Assembly (NCBI GenBank): GCA_946221035.1
Contig: CAMIME010000012.1
Coordinates: 1-55,321 of the forward strand
Source of the DNA: an uncultured Campylobacter sp.
Lineage (GTDB): Bacteria > Actinomycetota > Actinomycetes > Mycobacteriales > Mycobacteriaceae
Direction: 5' to 3'
DNA: 55,321 nt
The position numbers and the translations under genes were made by a program. Positions 40,797 to 50,487 of the stretch are shown piece after piece; position 1 is the stretch's first letter; every line of letters starts with the position of its first letter. The notes beneath the pieces were generated by a model. It ran no database searches, was not told the origin of the DNA, and worked only from the letters and a program-made list of their open reading frames with translations.

Positions 40797-41108
40797 TCAG
40801 GCCTCACGCACCACACGCGCCGCATCCTCGGGCGACGCACCCCGCTTCCACATCTGTACCTGCCTCACCGCCAGCTGGAAGTTGCCCTCGTCCTTCATCC
40901 GCCGAATCGTTTCCCGCTCCTCCTCATCGAGTTTAAGCGAGGGCTCTTCGCGCCGCTTGTACATCTCGTAGAAGCCAAGGACCAAGAAGATGCCCCCGAG
41001 CAGCAGCGACGTACCCCCAATCCAGGCGGGTGCGGAATCGACGGAATTCGCGGCCACGACCGCCACTGCTGAGAACACGGCGGCGAGGAGGAAATAGACG
41101 AAGCGCAT
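40797..41108 (-). CDS. Small membrane protein next to ndk
   Basis: A 103-residue protein. Two hydrophobic helices (about residues 3-21 and 30-48) are followed by a charged cytoplasmic tail with LDEEERETIRRMKDEGNFQLAVRQV (shown here only as a feature, residues about 60-85) and WKRGASPEDAARVVREA. The helix-rich tail is short-SHOCT-like in appearance. It is found beside ndk in corynebacteria. Function is not known. It is divergent from the acyl-CoA ligase. Confidence 0.75.
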   Translation of the reverse strand: MRFVYFLLAAVFSAVAVVAANSVDSAPAWIGGTSLLLGGIFLVLGFYEMYKRREEPSLKLDEEERETIRRMKDEGNFQLAVRQVQMWKRGASPEDAARVVREA

Positions 41109-41138
41109 GGTGACGTTTATAACCCATGCCGTACGGTT

Positions 41139-42623
41139 GTGCCCATGCTTCACAGCAGCCCGCTGCCGGACATCGACCTGCCAGAGACGACGCTTTACGG
41201 CGCCGTCTTCGGTAACACGGCCGGCTTGGACCTGCCCGCGATCACCGAACTGGACACCGGGCGCAGCGTCACCTACGCCGAGCTGCAGGCGCGCACCTTG
41301 GCCGCGGCCGCCTCGCTCGCGCAACGCGGCGTGGGCCCGGGCAGCGTCGTCGTCCTGCGCCAACCGAACTCCATCGACTTCGCAGTGGGCCTTCTCGGCG
41401 CCTCCGCCACCGGAGCCGCGGTCTGCCTGATCGGGCCGACCCTCGTGGATGCGGAGGCGCGGCACCTCGCCTCCCTCGCCGGTGCCACCGACACCGTGCG
41501 CGCGAGCGACACGAGCGACATCAGTGCGGACACCACGGCACACCCCCTCCAACCCGCCGGCACACCCGATGACGTCGCCGCCATTCCCTTTTCCTCCGGC
41601 ACCACCGGCCACCAAAAGGGCGTCCTGCTCACCCACCGCGCAATCACGGCGAACGCCTTCCAGTTCAACGCGGCTCTTGCCGCCAGCGGCATCGGCGAGG
41701 GCACCCGCGTCGCAGCTCCCCTGCCGTTTTCCCACATTTACGGTCTCAACACCCTTCTGCTGTCCTCGCTCGTCGCCCGCCGCCACGTGTTCACCGCCGC
41801 CCGCTTCAACCTGACCCAGTTCGCCGCGGCCCACCGCGAGCACGACATTGAGCTGAGCTTCATCGCCCCGCCGCTCGCCCTCGCCCTGGCAAAGACCCCG
41901 GACCTCGACGCCGGCGCGTTCGCCGCCTGCCGCCACATGGTCTGCGGCGCCGCCCCCCTCGATGGCGAGCTCGCCGCCACGGTCGAACGCCGCCTTGCCA
42001 CCACGATCCTCCAGGGCTACGGCACGACGGAATCCTCGCCCGTCACCCACGTCGGCATCGCGGGCCGCTCGCGCCCCAGCACCATCGGCTTCGCGGTGCC
42101 CAACACACAATTTCGTGTGGTGGACCTCGACTCCGGCCGCGCGCTGCCCGACGGTACCGCGGGCGAACTCCAGGTCCGCGGCCCGCAACTCATGCGCGGC
42201 TACGTCCGCGACCCGGAGGCCACGCGCACTTCGCTTATCGACGGCTGGCTACGCACCGGCGACGTCGCCCGCGTCGAGGAGGACGGCACCGTCACCATCG
42301 TCGACCGGGCCAAAGACATCATGAAATACCACGGCTTCCAGGTCGCCCCGGCGGAGCTCGAGGCGCTGCTTCGTACCCACCCCGGCATCGAAGACGCCGC
42401 GGTCGCCGCCTACACCCGCGGGGTTGGCGGGGAGGCGGAGGAAGTCCCGCGCGCGTTCGTCGTGAAGCGGAATGCGTCGCTGAGTGCCGCGGAGGTTATG
42501 GAGTGGGTCGCGGCGCGTGTGACCGCGTACAAAAAAGTGCGCGAGGTGACGTTCGTGGACGCCATCCCGCGCAACGCTGCCGGCAAGATCCTGCGGCGCA
42601 AATTGCAGGAACTGCCGCTGTAA
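41139..42623 (+). CDS. Acyl/4-coumarate-CoA ligase-like enzyme
   Basis: A 494-residue adenylate-forming enzyme (GTG 41139, or ATG 41145). The AMP loop is IPFSSGTTGHQKGV (about residues 149-162), then LQGYGTTESSP, WLRTGDVARVEEDG and the catalytic lysine in RNAAGKILRRK at the C-terminus. The sequence is closest to 4-coumarate/fatty acyl-CoA ligases; the substrate is unclear and no degradation genes are near. A full 14-base copy of the dispersed motif lies at 42230-42243. The stop is directly beside that of the convergent DUF4233 gene. Confidence 0.87.
   Translation: MPMLHSSPLPDIDLPETTLYGAVFGNTAGLDLPAITELDTGRSVTYAELQARTLAAAASLAQRGVGPGSVVVLRQPNSIDFAVGLLGASATGAAVCLIGPTLVDAEARHLASLAGATDTVRASDTSDISADTTAHPLQPAGTPDDVAAIPFSSGTTGHQKGVLLTHRAITANAFQFNAALAASGIGEGTRVAAPLPFSHIYGLNTLLLSSLVARRHVFTAARFNLTQFAAAHREHDIELSFIAPPLALALAKTPDLDAGAFAACRHMVCGAAPLDGELAATVERRLATTILQGYGTTESSPVTHVGIAGRSRPSTIGFAVPNTQFRVVDLDSGRALPDGTAGELQVRGPQLMRGYVRDPEATRTSLIDGWLRTGDVARVEEDGTVTIVDRAKDIMKYHGFQVAPAELEALLRTHPGIEDAAVAAYTRGVGGEAEEVPRAFVVKRNASLSAAEVMEWVAARVTAYKKVREVTFVDAIPRNAAGKILRRKLQELPL
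42230..42243 (-). repeat. Dispersed motif, full 14-base form
   Basis: TTCGCTTATCGACG, inverted relative to the oppB copy. With flanks, 18 bases (CGTCGATAAGCGAAGTGC) are identical to the oppB copy at 10031-10048, though the genes are unrelated. The ligase reads it S-L-I-D-G. Confidence 0.7.
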
Positions 42624-43079
42624 TTAATCCTCGGCGGTGCCCAGGTGCTGGGTGACCAGGTAGCCGTGGCGCATGCGCTGGATGATGTCGGAGCGCATCT
42701 TCACCACGAAAAACCACAGGACGCCGAAGATGATGCCCACCGCCGTGACGGACCAGTGGACGAAGAAACCGAAGATCAGCGGGACCTGGAGCGCCAGGTC
42801 GAGCCAGAGCGCCCACGGCTTTTTCTGCACGAATGCCGCCACCAGGTGCAAGACGCCGATGACGGTGACGTACACCCAGTTGAAGGTGGTCCAGTACGCG
42901 CCGTCGTCGATCTTCAAAATCACGGTGAGCACGAGGAAGATCGTGATCGCCTCCATGACCAGGGTGCCCGACAGCACGCTGGTCAGACCCTGGAGGGGGT
43001 CTTTCACCGGCGTCTTGCCGGGGCCTAGGGGGCTCATCTCAGGCTCGCGCCTGCGGAAGCTGCCGAAACGGGTACTCAC
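42624..43079 (-). CDS. DUF4233 membrane protein
   Basis: A 151-residue protein with four hydrophobic helices (about residues 40-60, 65-85, 93-110 and 113-128). The domain is the actinobacterial DUF4233, nearly always encoded directly after folC; here its ATG overlaps the folC stop. Function unknown; the strict linkage suggests a role related to folate or to the cell envelope. Confidence 0.82.
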   Translation of the reverse strand: MSTRFGSFRRREPEMSPLGPGKTPVKDPLQGLTSVLSGTLVMEAITIFLVLTVILKIDDGAYWTTFNWVYVTVIGVLHLVAAFVQKKPWALWLDLALQVPLIFGFFVHWSVTAVGIIFGVLWFFVVKMRSDIIQRMRHGYLVTQHLGTAED

Positions 43080-44539
43080 TGCGGGTCCTTTCCAAACATC
43101 GCGCGGGCCTCGCCCGCTGTCACCACGGAGCCGGTGATGATGACACCGGAGCCGGATTGCACCCCAACCTCCGCGAGCGCCTCCTCCGCCAGCTCAACCG
43201 CGAGAGCGTAGGCGGAGGGGAGGTGTTCTTCCACGTGCACGCGCTCGTCGCCGAAGATTTCGCGGGCGGTGTCCGCCAGCTCGTAGGCGTCGGTGGCGCG
43301 CGGGGAGGTGTTTTGGGTGATCACGACCTCGGTGAGCACCGGCTCAAGTGCCTCCATGATGCCGCGCGCGTCCTTGTCGCCCAGGATGCCCAGCACGCCG
43401 ATGAGGCGGGTGAAGTCGAAGTCCCGCTCGAGCGCGGCCGCGAGCGCCTGCGCGCCGTGGGGGTTGTGGGTGGCGTCGATGAACGTGGTCGGCGTGGCGC
43501 GCACGCGCTCCAACCTGCCCGGGGAGGTGGCGGCCGCAAAGCCCGTACGCACGGTGTCCGCATCCAGTGGGCGCTCGGACGATGCCCCGTAGAACGCCTC
43601 CACCGCAGCCAGCGCCACGGACGCGTTGCGCGCCTGGTGCGGGCCCGACAGCGGCAGGAAGATCTCGTCGTAGGTCCCGGACAGCCCCTGCAGCGCAATC
43701 ACCTGGCCGCCGACGGCGATCTCGGAGGACGCCACGGTGAACTCCCGGCCCAGGCGGGCGACCGGCGCCCCGACCTCGACGGTGCGCTCGAGAATCACGC
43801 GCATCGCGTCCGGGTCCTGGTCCGCGATCACGACCACGGCATCCGCCGAGCGCACAATGCCCGCCTTCTCGCCCGCGACCTCCGCGATGGTCTCCCCCAG
43901 GTAGTCCGTGTGGTCCAGGCCGACGGGCATGATCACGTCCACGTCCGCGTCCACCACGTTGGTGGCGTCCCAGCGACCGCCCATGCCCACTTCCACCACG
44001 GCCACGTCCACCGGCGCGTCCGCGAACGCGGCGTAGGCGATGCCCACCATGACCTCGAAGTAGCTCATGGGGGTGCCCGTGCGCTCGTCCACCATCTCGA
44101 TGTACGGCTGGATCTCGCGGTAGATGCGCACAAAGTCAGCCGGGTGGATCGGCTCGCCGTCGATGCCCACGCGCTCCGTGACCGACTGCAGGTGCGGGCT
44201 CGTCGTGCGCCCCACGCGGTGGCCGAAGGCGCGCAGCAGCGACTCGATCATCCGCACCGTCGAGGTTTTCCCGTTCGTGCCGGCGACGTGGATGACCTTG
44301 AACGCCTTCTGCGGCTCGCCGAGGAGGTCCATGAGCAGCTCGATGCGCTCAAGCGAGGGGTCGATGATCGTCTCCGGCCAGCGCGCCTTGAGCTCTTCTT
44401 CCACCTGCGCGAGCGCCGCGAGGTCCTCCTCGCTCACACCGCGCGGCGCGAAGTCCTCCTCGTGCGCGGCCTCGCCCGGCGCACCCAGGTTGAGGGTGAG
44501 CCCGCTGTCGTCTTGGGTGATGTCGTATTCGTCGGCCAC
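43076..44539 (-). CDS. folC: Folylpolyglutamate synthase/dihydrofolate synthase
   Basis: A 487-residue ligase of the Mur type. The ATP loop is HVAGTNGKTST, followed by TSPHLQSVTERVGIDG and the GGRWDATN segment. It adds glutamate to dihydropteroate and folates. The start GTG 44539 is directly adjacent to the valS stop. Order valS-folC-DUF4233 is usual in actinobacteria. Confidence 0.95.
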   Translation of the reverse strand: MADEYDITQDDSGLTLNLGAPGEAAHEEDFAPRGVSEEDLAALAQVEEELKARWPETIIDPSLERIELLMDLLGEPQKAFKVIHVAGTNGKTSTVRMIESLLRAFGHRVGRTTSPHLQSVTERVGIDGEPIHPADFVRIYREIQPYIEMVDERTGTPMSYFEVMVGIAYAAFADAPVDVAVVEVGMGGRWDATNVVDADVDVIMPVGLDHTDYLGETIAEVAGEKAGIVRSADAVVVIADQDPDAMRVILERTVEVGAPVARLGREFTVASSEIAVGGQVIALQGLSGTYDEIFLPLSGPHQARNASVALAAVEAFYGASSERPLDADTVRTGFAAATSPGRLERVRATPTTFIDATHNPHGAQALAAALERDFDFTRLIGVLGILGDKDARGIMEALEPVLTEVVITQNTSPRATDAYELADTAREIFGDERVHVEEHLPSAYALAVELAEEALAEVGVQSGSGVIITGSVVTAGEARAMFGKDPQ

Positions 44540-47296
44540 CTACGCTCCAGCCTCCGGCAGTTGCTCCAGGCGCGCTCGCACGCGGTCGAACTCCTCCTGT
44601 GCCACCTGCTGGCGCGCCTTGATCTTGTCCACCACAGCCTCCGGCGCGTTGGCCAGGAACTGCTCGTTGCCCAGCTTCTTGCCGGTGGTCTCGAGTTCCT
44701 TTTCCGCCGCCGCCAGCTCCTTTTCCAGTCGCTTGCGCTCGGCGGCCACGTCGACAGTGCCCGAGGTATCCAGCGCCACATCGAGGTTCGCGCGGCTCAA
44801 GCGCATTTCAATGCTTGCCGACGAGGTAAAGCCCTCCCCCGGCTCCTCCACCTTCGCAATCTGGCGCACCAGCGACTCCTGGTCCGCGAGGTCCGCCGAA
44901 GCGAAATCGATCTGCGCCGGCACCTTCTGGGATGGCTTCACGCCCTGGTCGGAGCGGAAGCGGCGAAGCTCCGTGATCAGCTTGATCGCGTCTTCCATGC
45001 GGCGGCGCGCGTCGGCGTCGGTCTCGGCACCGCCGTTGGTGTCCTCCTGACTCGGCCACGCGGCCAGCGTGATCGTCTCTTTCCCGGTGAGCGCTTGCCA
45101 GAGCACCTCGGTGATAAACGGCATGGTCGGGTGCAACAGTCGCAGCACCACGTCGAGGACCCGGCCCAGCACGATCTGGGTGTTGCGGCCTCGCGCGCGA
45201 GCTTCCTCCGCATCGTCGGCACCATTGTCGGCGTCGTCGCGGGGGATCTGGGTCTTGGCAATCTCCAGGTACCAGTCGCACAGCTCGTCCCAGGCGAAGT
45301 GGTAGAGCGCCTCATTGGCTTTGGCGAACTGGTAATCGTCCAGGTACGCGTCCACCTTCGCGCGGACTTCCTCGCAGCGGTCGAGGATCCACCGGTCGGC
45401 GTCGCTCAGCTCGCTACGCTCCGGCAGCTCACCGACGGCGGCGCCGTTCATAAGCGCGAACTTGGTGGCGTTGAACAGCTTGGTGGCGAAGTTGCGGGCG
45501 GCGGTGGCGTTGTCATCGCCGATCGGCAGGTCGATGCCGGGGTTCGCGCCGCGAGCGAGCGCGAAGCGCAGCGCGTCGGCGCCGAAGCGCTCCACCCAGT
45601 CCATCGGGTCGATGCCGTTGCCCAGGGACTTCGACATCTTGCGGCCCTTCTCGTCCCGCACAAGGCCGTGGAGGTAGAGGTGCTCGAACGGGATCTGCGG
45701 GCGGCCGTCCGTCCCGGCGCCAAGGACGTCGGGGGTTTGGGTGGCGGCGAAGGTGCCGAACATCATCATGCGCGCCACCCAGAAGAACAAGATGTCGTAG
45801 GCGGTGACCAGCACGGTCGTGGGGTAGAACTTCTCCAGGTCCGGGGTCTTCTCCGGCCAGCCCATGGTGGAAAACGGCCACAGGGCAGAGGAGAACCAGG
45901 TGTCCAAGACGTCCGGGTCCTGCTCGTAGCCGGCCGGCGGCTCCTCGTCCGGGCCGCAGCACACCACGTCGCGGTTGCCGTTTTCATCCTCCGGGCCGTA
46001 CCAGATCGGGATGCGGTGGCCCCACCACAGCTGGCGCGAGATGGTCCAGTCGTGCATGTTGTCCACCCAGTCGAAGTAGCGCTTCTCCATCGCCTCTGGG
46101 TGGATCACCGTGTCACCTTCGCGCACGGCCTCGGCCGACATGCGGGCGAGCTCCTCGACCTTGACAAACCACTGCAGGGAAAGACGCGGCTCGATCGGCT
46201 CGCCGGAGCGCTCCGAGTGCCCCACGGAGTGGACGTACGGGCGCACCTCTTTCACAATTCGGCCCTGCTCCGCCAGCGCCTCGCGCACCTTCACGCGTGC
46301 TTCGAAGCGGTCGAGTCCGTCGAACTGGGTGCCGGTGCCGGCGATGCGACCCTGCTCATCCATGATGATCGGCATGTCCAGGTCATGGCGCAGGCCCATC
46401 TCGTAGTCGTTCGGGTCGTGGGCCGGGGTGATCTTCACAGCACCCGTGCCCAGTTCCATATCCACGTAGTCGTCGGCGATGACCTTGATCTTGAGGTCGG
46501 AGCGGAACGGGTGGTCGAATTCCTGGCCCACCAGGTGCGCGTAGCGCTCGTCGTCCGGGTGGACGGCGATGGCGACGTCGCCCAGCATGGTTTCCACACG
46601 CGTGGTGGCCACAACCAAGTGCGGCTCGTCGTCGTTCAAGGAGCCGTAGCGGATCGAGACGAACTCCCCGTCGACGTCCTTGTACACGACCTCGATGTCG
46701 GACACCGCGGTCTCCAACACCGGCGACCAGTTCACCAGGCGGTAGTCCTGGTAAATCATGCCGGCGTCGTAGAGCTGCTTGAAAATGGTGACCACTGCGC
46801 GGTTGAGCCCTTCATCCAGCGTGAAGCGCTCGCGCGACCAGTCCACGGAGTCGCCGATCGCCCGCATCTGCGAGGTAATCGTGCCGCCGTACTGTTTCTT
46901 CCACTCCCAGACGCGGTCGATGAACTCCTCGCGGCCGTAGTCGTAGCGGTCCTTGCCCTCCTCCGCCTTGAGCTTCGCCTCCACTTTGGTCTGGGTGGCA
47001 ATGCCGGCGTGGTCCATGCCGGGCAGCCACAGCACCTCATAGCCCTGCATGCGCTTGCGGCGCACCAGGGAATCCATGAGCGTGTGGTCGAGCGCGTGAC
47101 CCATGTGCAGTTGGCCCGTCACGTTCGGCGGGGGCAGCACGATGGAGTAGGCAGGCTTGTCGGACGACGCGTCGGCGGTGAAGTACCCGGCGTTCACCCA
47201 GCCGTCGTAAAGCGTCTGCTCATGCTCGGACGGCTCCCACGACTTCGGGAGTGCATCCGCGCGGTTGACACCAATCAGCTCATTCGGTTCAGTCAC
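44540..47296 (-). CDS. valS: Valyl-tRNA synthetase
   Basis: From GTG 47296 the product has 918 residues, a normal length. PPPNVTGQLHMGHALDH contains the HIGH motif (about residues 57-73), and GRKMSKSLGNGIDP the KMSKS motif (Lys 553 to Ser 557). The CP1 editing domain lies between, and the C-terminal about 65 residues form a coiled coil (AAERKRLEKELAAAEKEL). It charges tRNA-Val. There is no clear ribosome binding site; TAACATACG 10-20 bases upstream may be a -10 box for a near-leaderless message. Confidence 0.96.
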   Translation of the reverse strand: MTEPNELIGVNRADALPKSWEPSEHEQTLYDGWVNAGYFTADASSDKPAYSIVLPPPNVTGQLHMGHALDHTLMDSLVRRKRMQGYEVLWLPGMDHAGIATQTKVEAKLKAEEGKDRYDYGREEFIDRVWEWKKQYGGTITSQMRAIGDSVDWSRERFTLDEGLNRAVVTIFKQLYDAGMIYQDYRLVNWSPVLETAVSDIEVVYKDVDGEFVSIRYGSLNDDEPHLVVATTRVETMLGDVAIAVHPDDERYAHLVGQEFDHPFRSDLKIKVIADDYVDMELGTGAVKITPAHDPNDYEMGLRHDLDMPIIMDEQGRIAGTGTQFDGLDRFEARVKVREALAEQGRIVKEVRPYVHSVGHSERSGEPIEPRLSLQWFVKVEELARMSAEAVREGDTVIHPEAMEKRYFDWVDNMHDWTISRQLWWGHRIPIWYGPEDENGNRDVVCCGPDEEPPAGYEQDPDVLDTWFSSALWPFSTMGWPEKTPDLEKFYPTTVLVTAYDILFFWVARMMMFGTFAATQTPDVLGAGTDGRPQIPFEHLYLHGLVRDEKGRKMSKSLGNGIDPMDWVERFGADALRFALARGANPGIDLPIGDDNATAARNFATKLFNATKFALMNGAAVGELPERSELSDADRWILDRCEEVRAKVDAYLDDYQFAKANEALYHFAWDELCDWYLEIAKTQIPRDDADNGADDAEEARARGRNTQIVLGRVLDVVLRLLHPTMPFITEVLWQALTGKETITLAAWPSQEDTNGGAETDADARRRMEDAIKLITELRRFRSDQGVKPSQKVPAQIDFASADLADQESLVRQIAKVEEPGEGFTSSASIEMRLSRANLDVALDTSGTVDVAAERKRLEKELAAAEKELETTGKKLGNEQFLANAPEAVVDKIKARQQVAQEEFDRVRARLEQLPEAGA

Positions 47297-47319
47297 ACCG
47301 CGTATGTTAGTCGCCCGCG

Positions 47320-48276
47320 CTATTGGAACAGCCGGTCGGCCACCTCGCGCTCCTGGTTCAGCGCCTCGACGTTCGCCGCAATGCGTTCGCGCTGGAAGTC
47401 CGTGAGCTCGAGGCCCTCGACCACCTTCCACTCGCCCGCCTCGCCGACGACCGGGAAGCCGAACACCAGGCCCTCCTCCACGCCGTACTGGCCCGTGGAC
47501 GGCAGCGCCGCCGTGGTCCACGCGCCGCCCGTCCCGTTCACCCAGTCACGCATGTGGTCCACCGACGCCGACGCCGCTGACGCCGCCGAGGACTTCCCGC
47601 GCACCTCGATGATCTCCGCGCCGCGCTTGGCCACGCGCGGAATGAACTCCTCGGTGTACCAGTCGCGATCAACGTCGACGCCCGTGTACGTGATGTCCGG
47701 GAACTGCGTATCCGAGTGGTTGCCCCACACGCAGAGCTTTTCAATGCTTGTCGACGGCACCTCCAACCGCCCCGACAACACCGACACCGCCCGGTTGTGA
47801 TCCAACCGCATCAAGGCATTGAAGCGGTCGTCCGGGATGTCGGTGGCCGCCTTCGCGGCGATGTAGGCGTTGGTGTTGGCCGGGTTGCCCACGACCAGGA
47901 TCCGCGCGTCGGCACCGGCGCCCGCGTTAAGCGCCTCGCCCTGCTCCTTGAAAATCTTGCCGTTGGCCTCGAGCATGTCCGCGCGCGACTCCCCTTTGCC
48001 GCGCGGCTTCGCGCCCACGAGGAAGGCGGCGTCGACGCCGTCGAACGCAGCGCGGGCGTCGTCGGTGACGTTGATGGAGGCGACCAGCGGCATCGCGGAG
48101 TCACTGAGCTCCATCGCGGTGCCCTCGGCGGCGCGCACCGCATCGGGGATCTCGAGCAGCGTCAGGTTGACTGGCGTGTCCTGGCCGAACACGTCGCCAT
48201 TGGCGATGCGCCACAGCAGGGAGTAAGCGATATTTCCGGCCGCGCCGGTGACAACAACATTCTTGGGAGCGTTCAT
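47320..48276 (-). CDS. mdh: Malate dehydrogenase
   Basis: A 318-residue NAD-dependent enzyme, VVVTGAAGNIAYSLLWRIA at the N-terminus (nucleotide site), FLVGAKPRGKGESRADML with the substrate arginines, and the catalytic histidine in VWGNHSDTQFPDI. It belongs to the group of long MDHs seen in actinobacteria and interconverts malate and oxaloacetate in the citric acid cycle. The ATG at 48276 is divergent from the TetR gene at 48385. Confidence 0.96.
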   Translation of the reverse strand: MNAPKNVVVTGAAGNIAYSLLWRIANGDVFGQDTPVNLTLLEIPDAVRAAEGTAMELSDSAMPLVASINVTDDARAAFDGVDAAFLVGAKPRGKGESRADMLEANGKIFKEQGEALNAGAGADARILVVGNPANTNAYIAAKAATDIPDDRFNALMRLDHNRAVSVLSGRLEVPSTSIEKLCVWGNHSDTQFPDITYTGVDVDRDWYTEEFIPRVAKRGAEIIEVRGKSSAASAASASVDHMRDWVNGTGGAWTTAALPSTGQYGVEEGLVFGFPVVGEAGEWKVVEGLELTDFQRERIAANVEALNQEREVADRLFQ

Positions 48277-48384
48277 GTCTCCCGAACCTACCCTTTTCAC
48301 CCCCGGACGGGCCCCATTCCCACACAAACCCAACCCGGATGGGGCACGATTGACAGCAAACGCAGACGCAGGGAAGGAAGGAAC

Positions 48385-49113
48385 GTGGCGGACGACTCCC
48401 CATGCATCGACGCTGTCGTTGCCGCCGCCTTGTCCTCCTTCGCTCGGCGCGGCTACTCGGAAACGAAGCTGGAAGCGCTGGCCAAAAACACCGGCATGAC
48501 GAAGCGCATGATCCACTACCACTTCGGGGATAAGAAGGGCCTGTACGTGCGCGCGCTTGGTCTCGCGCTGCAGCAGGTCGCTCCTCCCGCGGATATCTTG
48601 AACCGCTCGCACGCGGTGCCGGTGGAGGGGATGCGCCGCTTCGTTGACGCCCTCTACTTCGCCTTCATGGACAACCCGGACGCGGTGCGCATGGTCATCC
48701 GCGACAACCTCGACCCCGTTCTCGGGGACGACGGGGTTGAGTTGGCCGCGGGCCTGCCCGGCGCCACCGACGTCACCCTCCACGTCGAGCGCCTCCTGCT
48801 GGCGGGACAGGACGCGGGCGCGTTTCGCCCCGGCATTAGCGCCCAGGACGTGCTGGTGCTCATCTCCTCACTGTGCTTCTTCCGCGTCGGCAACGCCGTT
48901 ACCGCCCTCAACGTTGGGCACGTGGACGTGGAGCGCCAGCGCAACGTCGAGGGAATGCGCCGACTAGTCATCGACACCGTGCTCGCGTTTTTGACCTCGA
49001 ACATCCCTGACTCGGGCTACGAGTCCTATCTGGAAACCACCGCGCTCCCCGACGCCCACGCCCCCGCGGACGAATTCTACGACCTCTACGGCGACGTCGG
49101 CGGCCTCGTCTAA
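48385..49113 (+). CDS. TetR family regulator
   Basis: A 242-residue protein from GTG 48385 with a strong ribosome binding site GGGAAGGAAGG. The helix-turn-helix is in LEALAKNTGMTKRMIHYHF (about residues 29-47), then KKGLYVRAL. The ligand domain is longer than usual and ends in an acidic tail. Homologues lie beside mdh in corynebacteria. Divergent to mdh, so mdh is a possible target; convergent with clpX, six bases apart. Confidence 0.85.
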   Translation: MADDSPCIDAVVAAALSSFARRGYSETKLEALAKNTGMTKRMIHYHFGDKKGLYVRALGLALQQVAPPADILNRSHAVPVEGMRRFVDALYFAFMDNPDAVRMVIRDNLDPVLGDDGVELAAGLPGATDVTLHVERLLLAGQDAGAFRPGISAQDVLVLISSLCFFRVGNAVTALNVGHVDVERQRNVEGMRRLVIDTVLAFLTSNIPDSGYESYLETTALPDAHAPADEFYDLYGDVGGLV

Positions 49114-49119
49114 CTCCCC

Positions 49120-50397
49120 CTACGCCGAGCGCTTCTTCTCAGCCTCGACGAACTTCGGCTCGCCCTTGCCGCGGGCGACATCGCCATCCACGATCACCTC
49201 GGCCACATCGTCGCGGTCCGGCAGCTCGTACATGATGGGCACGAGCAGCTCCTCCATGATGGCGCGCAGCCCGCGGGCACCGGTCTTGCGCTCCGCCGCC
49301 TTGTCCGCGATCACACCCAGCGCGTCGTCGGTGACGGTCAGTTGCGCCCCGTCCATGGCAAAGAGGCGCTGGTACTGCTTCACCAGCGAGTTCTTCGGCT
49401 CCGTGAGAACCCGCTTCATCGATTCGCGGTCAAGGTCGTTGACGTGCGCGATGATCGGCAGACGCCCGATGAACTCCGGGATGAGGCCGAATTTGACCAG
49501 GTCACCTGGCTGGACCTGGGCCATGAGGTTCGCCTCATCGCGCTGGTCCTTCGAATCGATTTCTGCGCCGAAACCGATGCCCTTCTTACCCACGCGCTCC
49601 GCGACCACCTTGTCCAGGCCGGCGAACGCGCCCGCCACGATGAACAAGATGTTCGTGGTGTCCACCTGGATGAATTCCTGGTTCGGGTGCTTGCGCCCGC
49701 CCTGCGGCGGCACGGAGGCGACGGTGCCCTCGAGGATCTTCAACAGCGCCTGCTGCACGCCCTCGCCGGAAACATCTCGGGTGATCGACGGGTTTTCGCT
49801 CTTGCGCGAGATCTTGTCCACCTCGTCGACATAGATAATGCCGTGCTGTGCGCGGTTGACGTCGAAGTCCGCCGCCTGCAGCAGCTTGAGCAGGATGTTC
49901 TCCACATCCTCGCCCACGTATCCGGCCTCGGTGAGGCTGGTGGCGTCCGCGATGGCAAACGGCACGTTGAGCATCCGCGCGAGCGTCTGTGCAAGGTAGG
50001 TCTTGCCGGAGCCGGTGGGACCGAGCAGCAAGATGTTCGACTTCGCAATCTCCACCTCCTCGTCCCTGTTTCTGGAGGTGACGTTGGACGACTCCGCCTT
50101 GATGCGCTTGTAGTGGTTGTACACCGCCACCGCCAACGTCTTCTTGGCCGTGTCTTGGCCGATCACGTACTCGTCCAAAAACGCGGTGATCTCCGAAGGA
50201 CGCGGCAGCCGGTCCTCCCCGCCCTGATTGTCTTGCTGGGCACCCGCGAGCTCTTCCTCGATGATCTCGTTGCACAGCTCGATGCACTCATCGCAGATGT
50301 AAACGCCGCCGCCGGCGATGAGCTTGCGCACCTGCTGCTGGCTCTTCCCGCAGAAAGAGCACTTCAACAAACTTGCGCTGTCGTGCGTGGTTGCCAT
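49120..50397 (-). CDS. clpX: ATP-dependent Clp protease ATP-binding subunit ClpX
   Basis: A 425-residue AAA+ unfoldase. The N-terminal zinc domain has LLKCSFCGKS and YICDECIELC; the ATPase has GPTGSGKT (Walker A), IIYVDEVDKI (Walker B), the pore loop in AGYVGEDVE and the ClpP-contact loop IGF in KKGIGFGAE. It delivers substrates to ClpP1P2. A TAGATA about seven bases before the ATG hints at a leaderless message. Confidence 0.97.
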   Translation of the reverse strand: MATTHDSASLLKCSFCGKSQQQVRKLIAGGGVYICDECIELCNEIIEEELAGAQQDNQGGEDRLPRPSEITAFLDEYVIGQDTAKKTLAVAVYNHYKRIKAESSNVTSRNRDEEVEIAKSNILLLGPTGSGKTYLAQTLARMLNVPFAIADATSLTEAGYVGEDVENILLKLLQAADFDVNRAQHGIIYVDEVDKISRKSENPSITRDVSGEGVQQALLKILEGTVASVPPQGGRKHPNQEFIQVDTTNILFIVAGAFAGLDKVVAERVGKKGIGFGAEIDSKDQRDEANLMAQVQPGDLVKFGLIPEFIGRLPIIAHVNDLDRESMKRVLTEPKNSLVKQYQRLFAMDGAQLTVTDDALGVIADKAAERKTGARGLRAIMEELLVPIMYELPDRDDVAEVIVDGDVARGKGEPKFVEAEKKRSA

Positions 50398-50487
50398 AGG
50401 TGCCTATCTACTCCCAATCCCGGTCAAAACTTCCCCCCACTGTAGTTGGTGCGTCAAACCACCGTACTACGCAACTTCACACGCACA

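Noticed and set aside
11400..47756. GCTTGTCGACG and GCTTGCCGACG sites as further members of the dispersed motif (11400, 12177, 19394, 25394, 30704, 33848, 44813, 47746)
   Set aside because: Several encode common peptides (LLVDA, LLADE, LVDV) with frequent codons, so they may be chance or codon-driven; they are left out of the strict count.
43157..47800. Plus-strand open frame of 1547 codons opposite folC, valS and the end of mdh
   Set aside because: It is antisense to three well-recognised enzymes and its composition (His, Arg, Val, Leu, Gly repeats) is that of a GC-rich shadow frame; no domain is recognisable.
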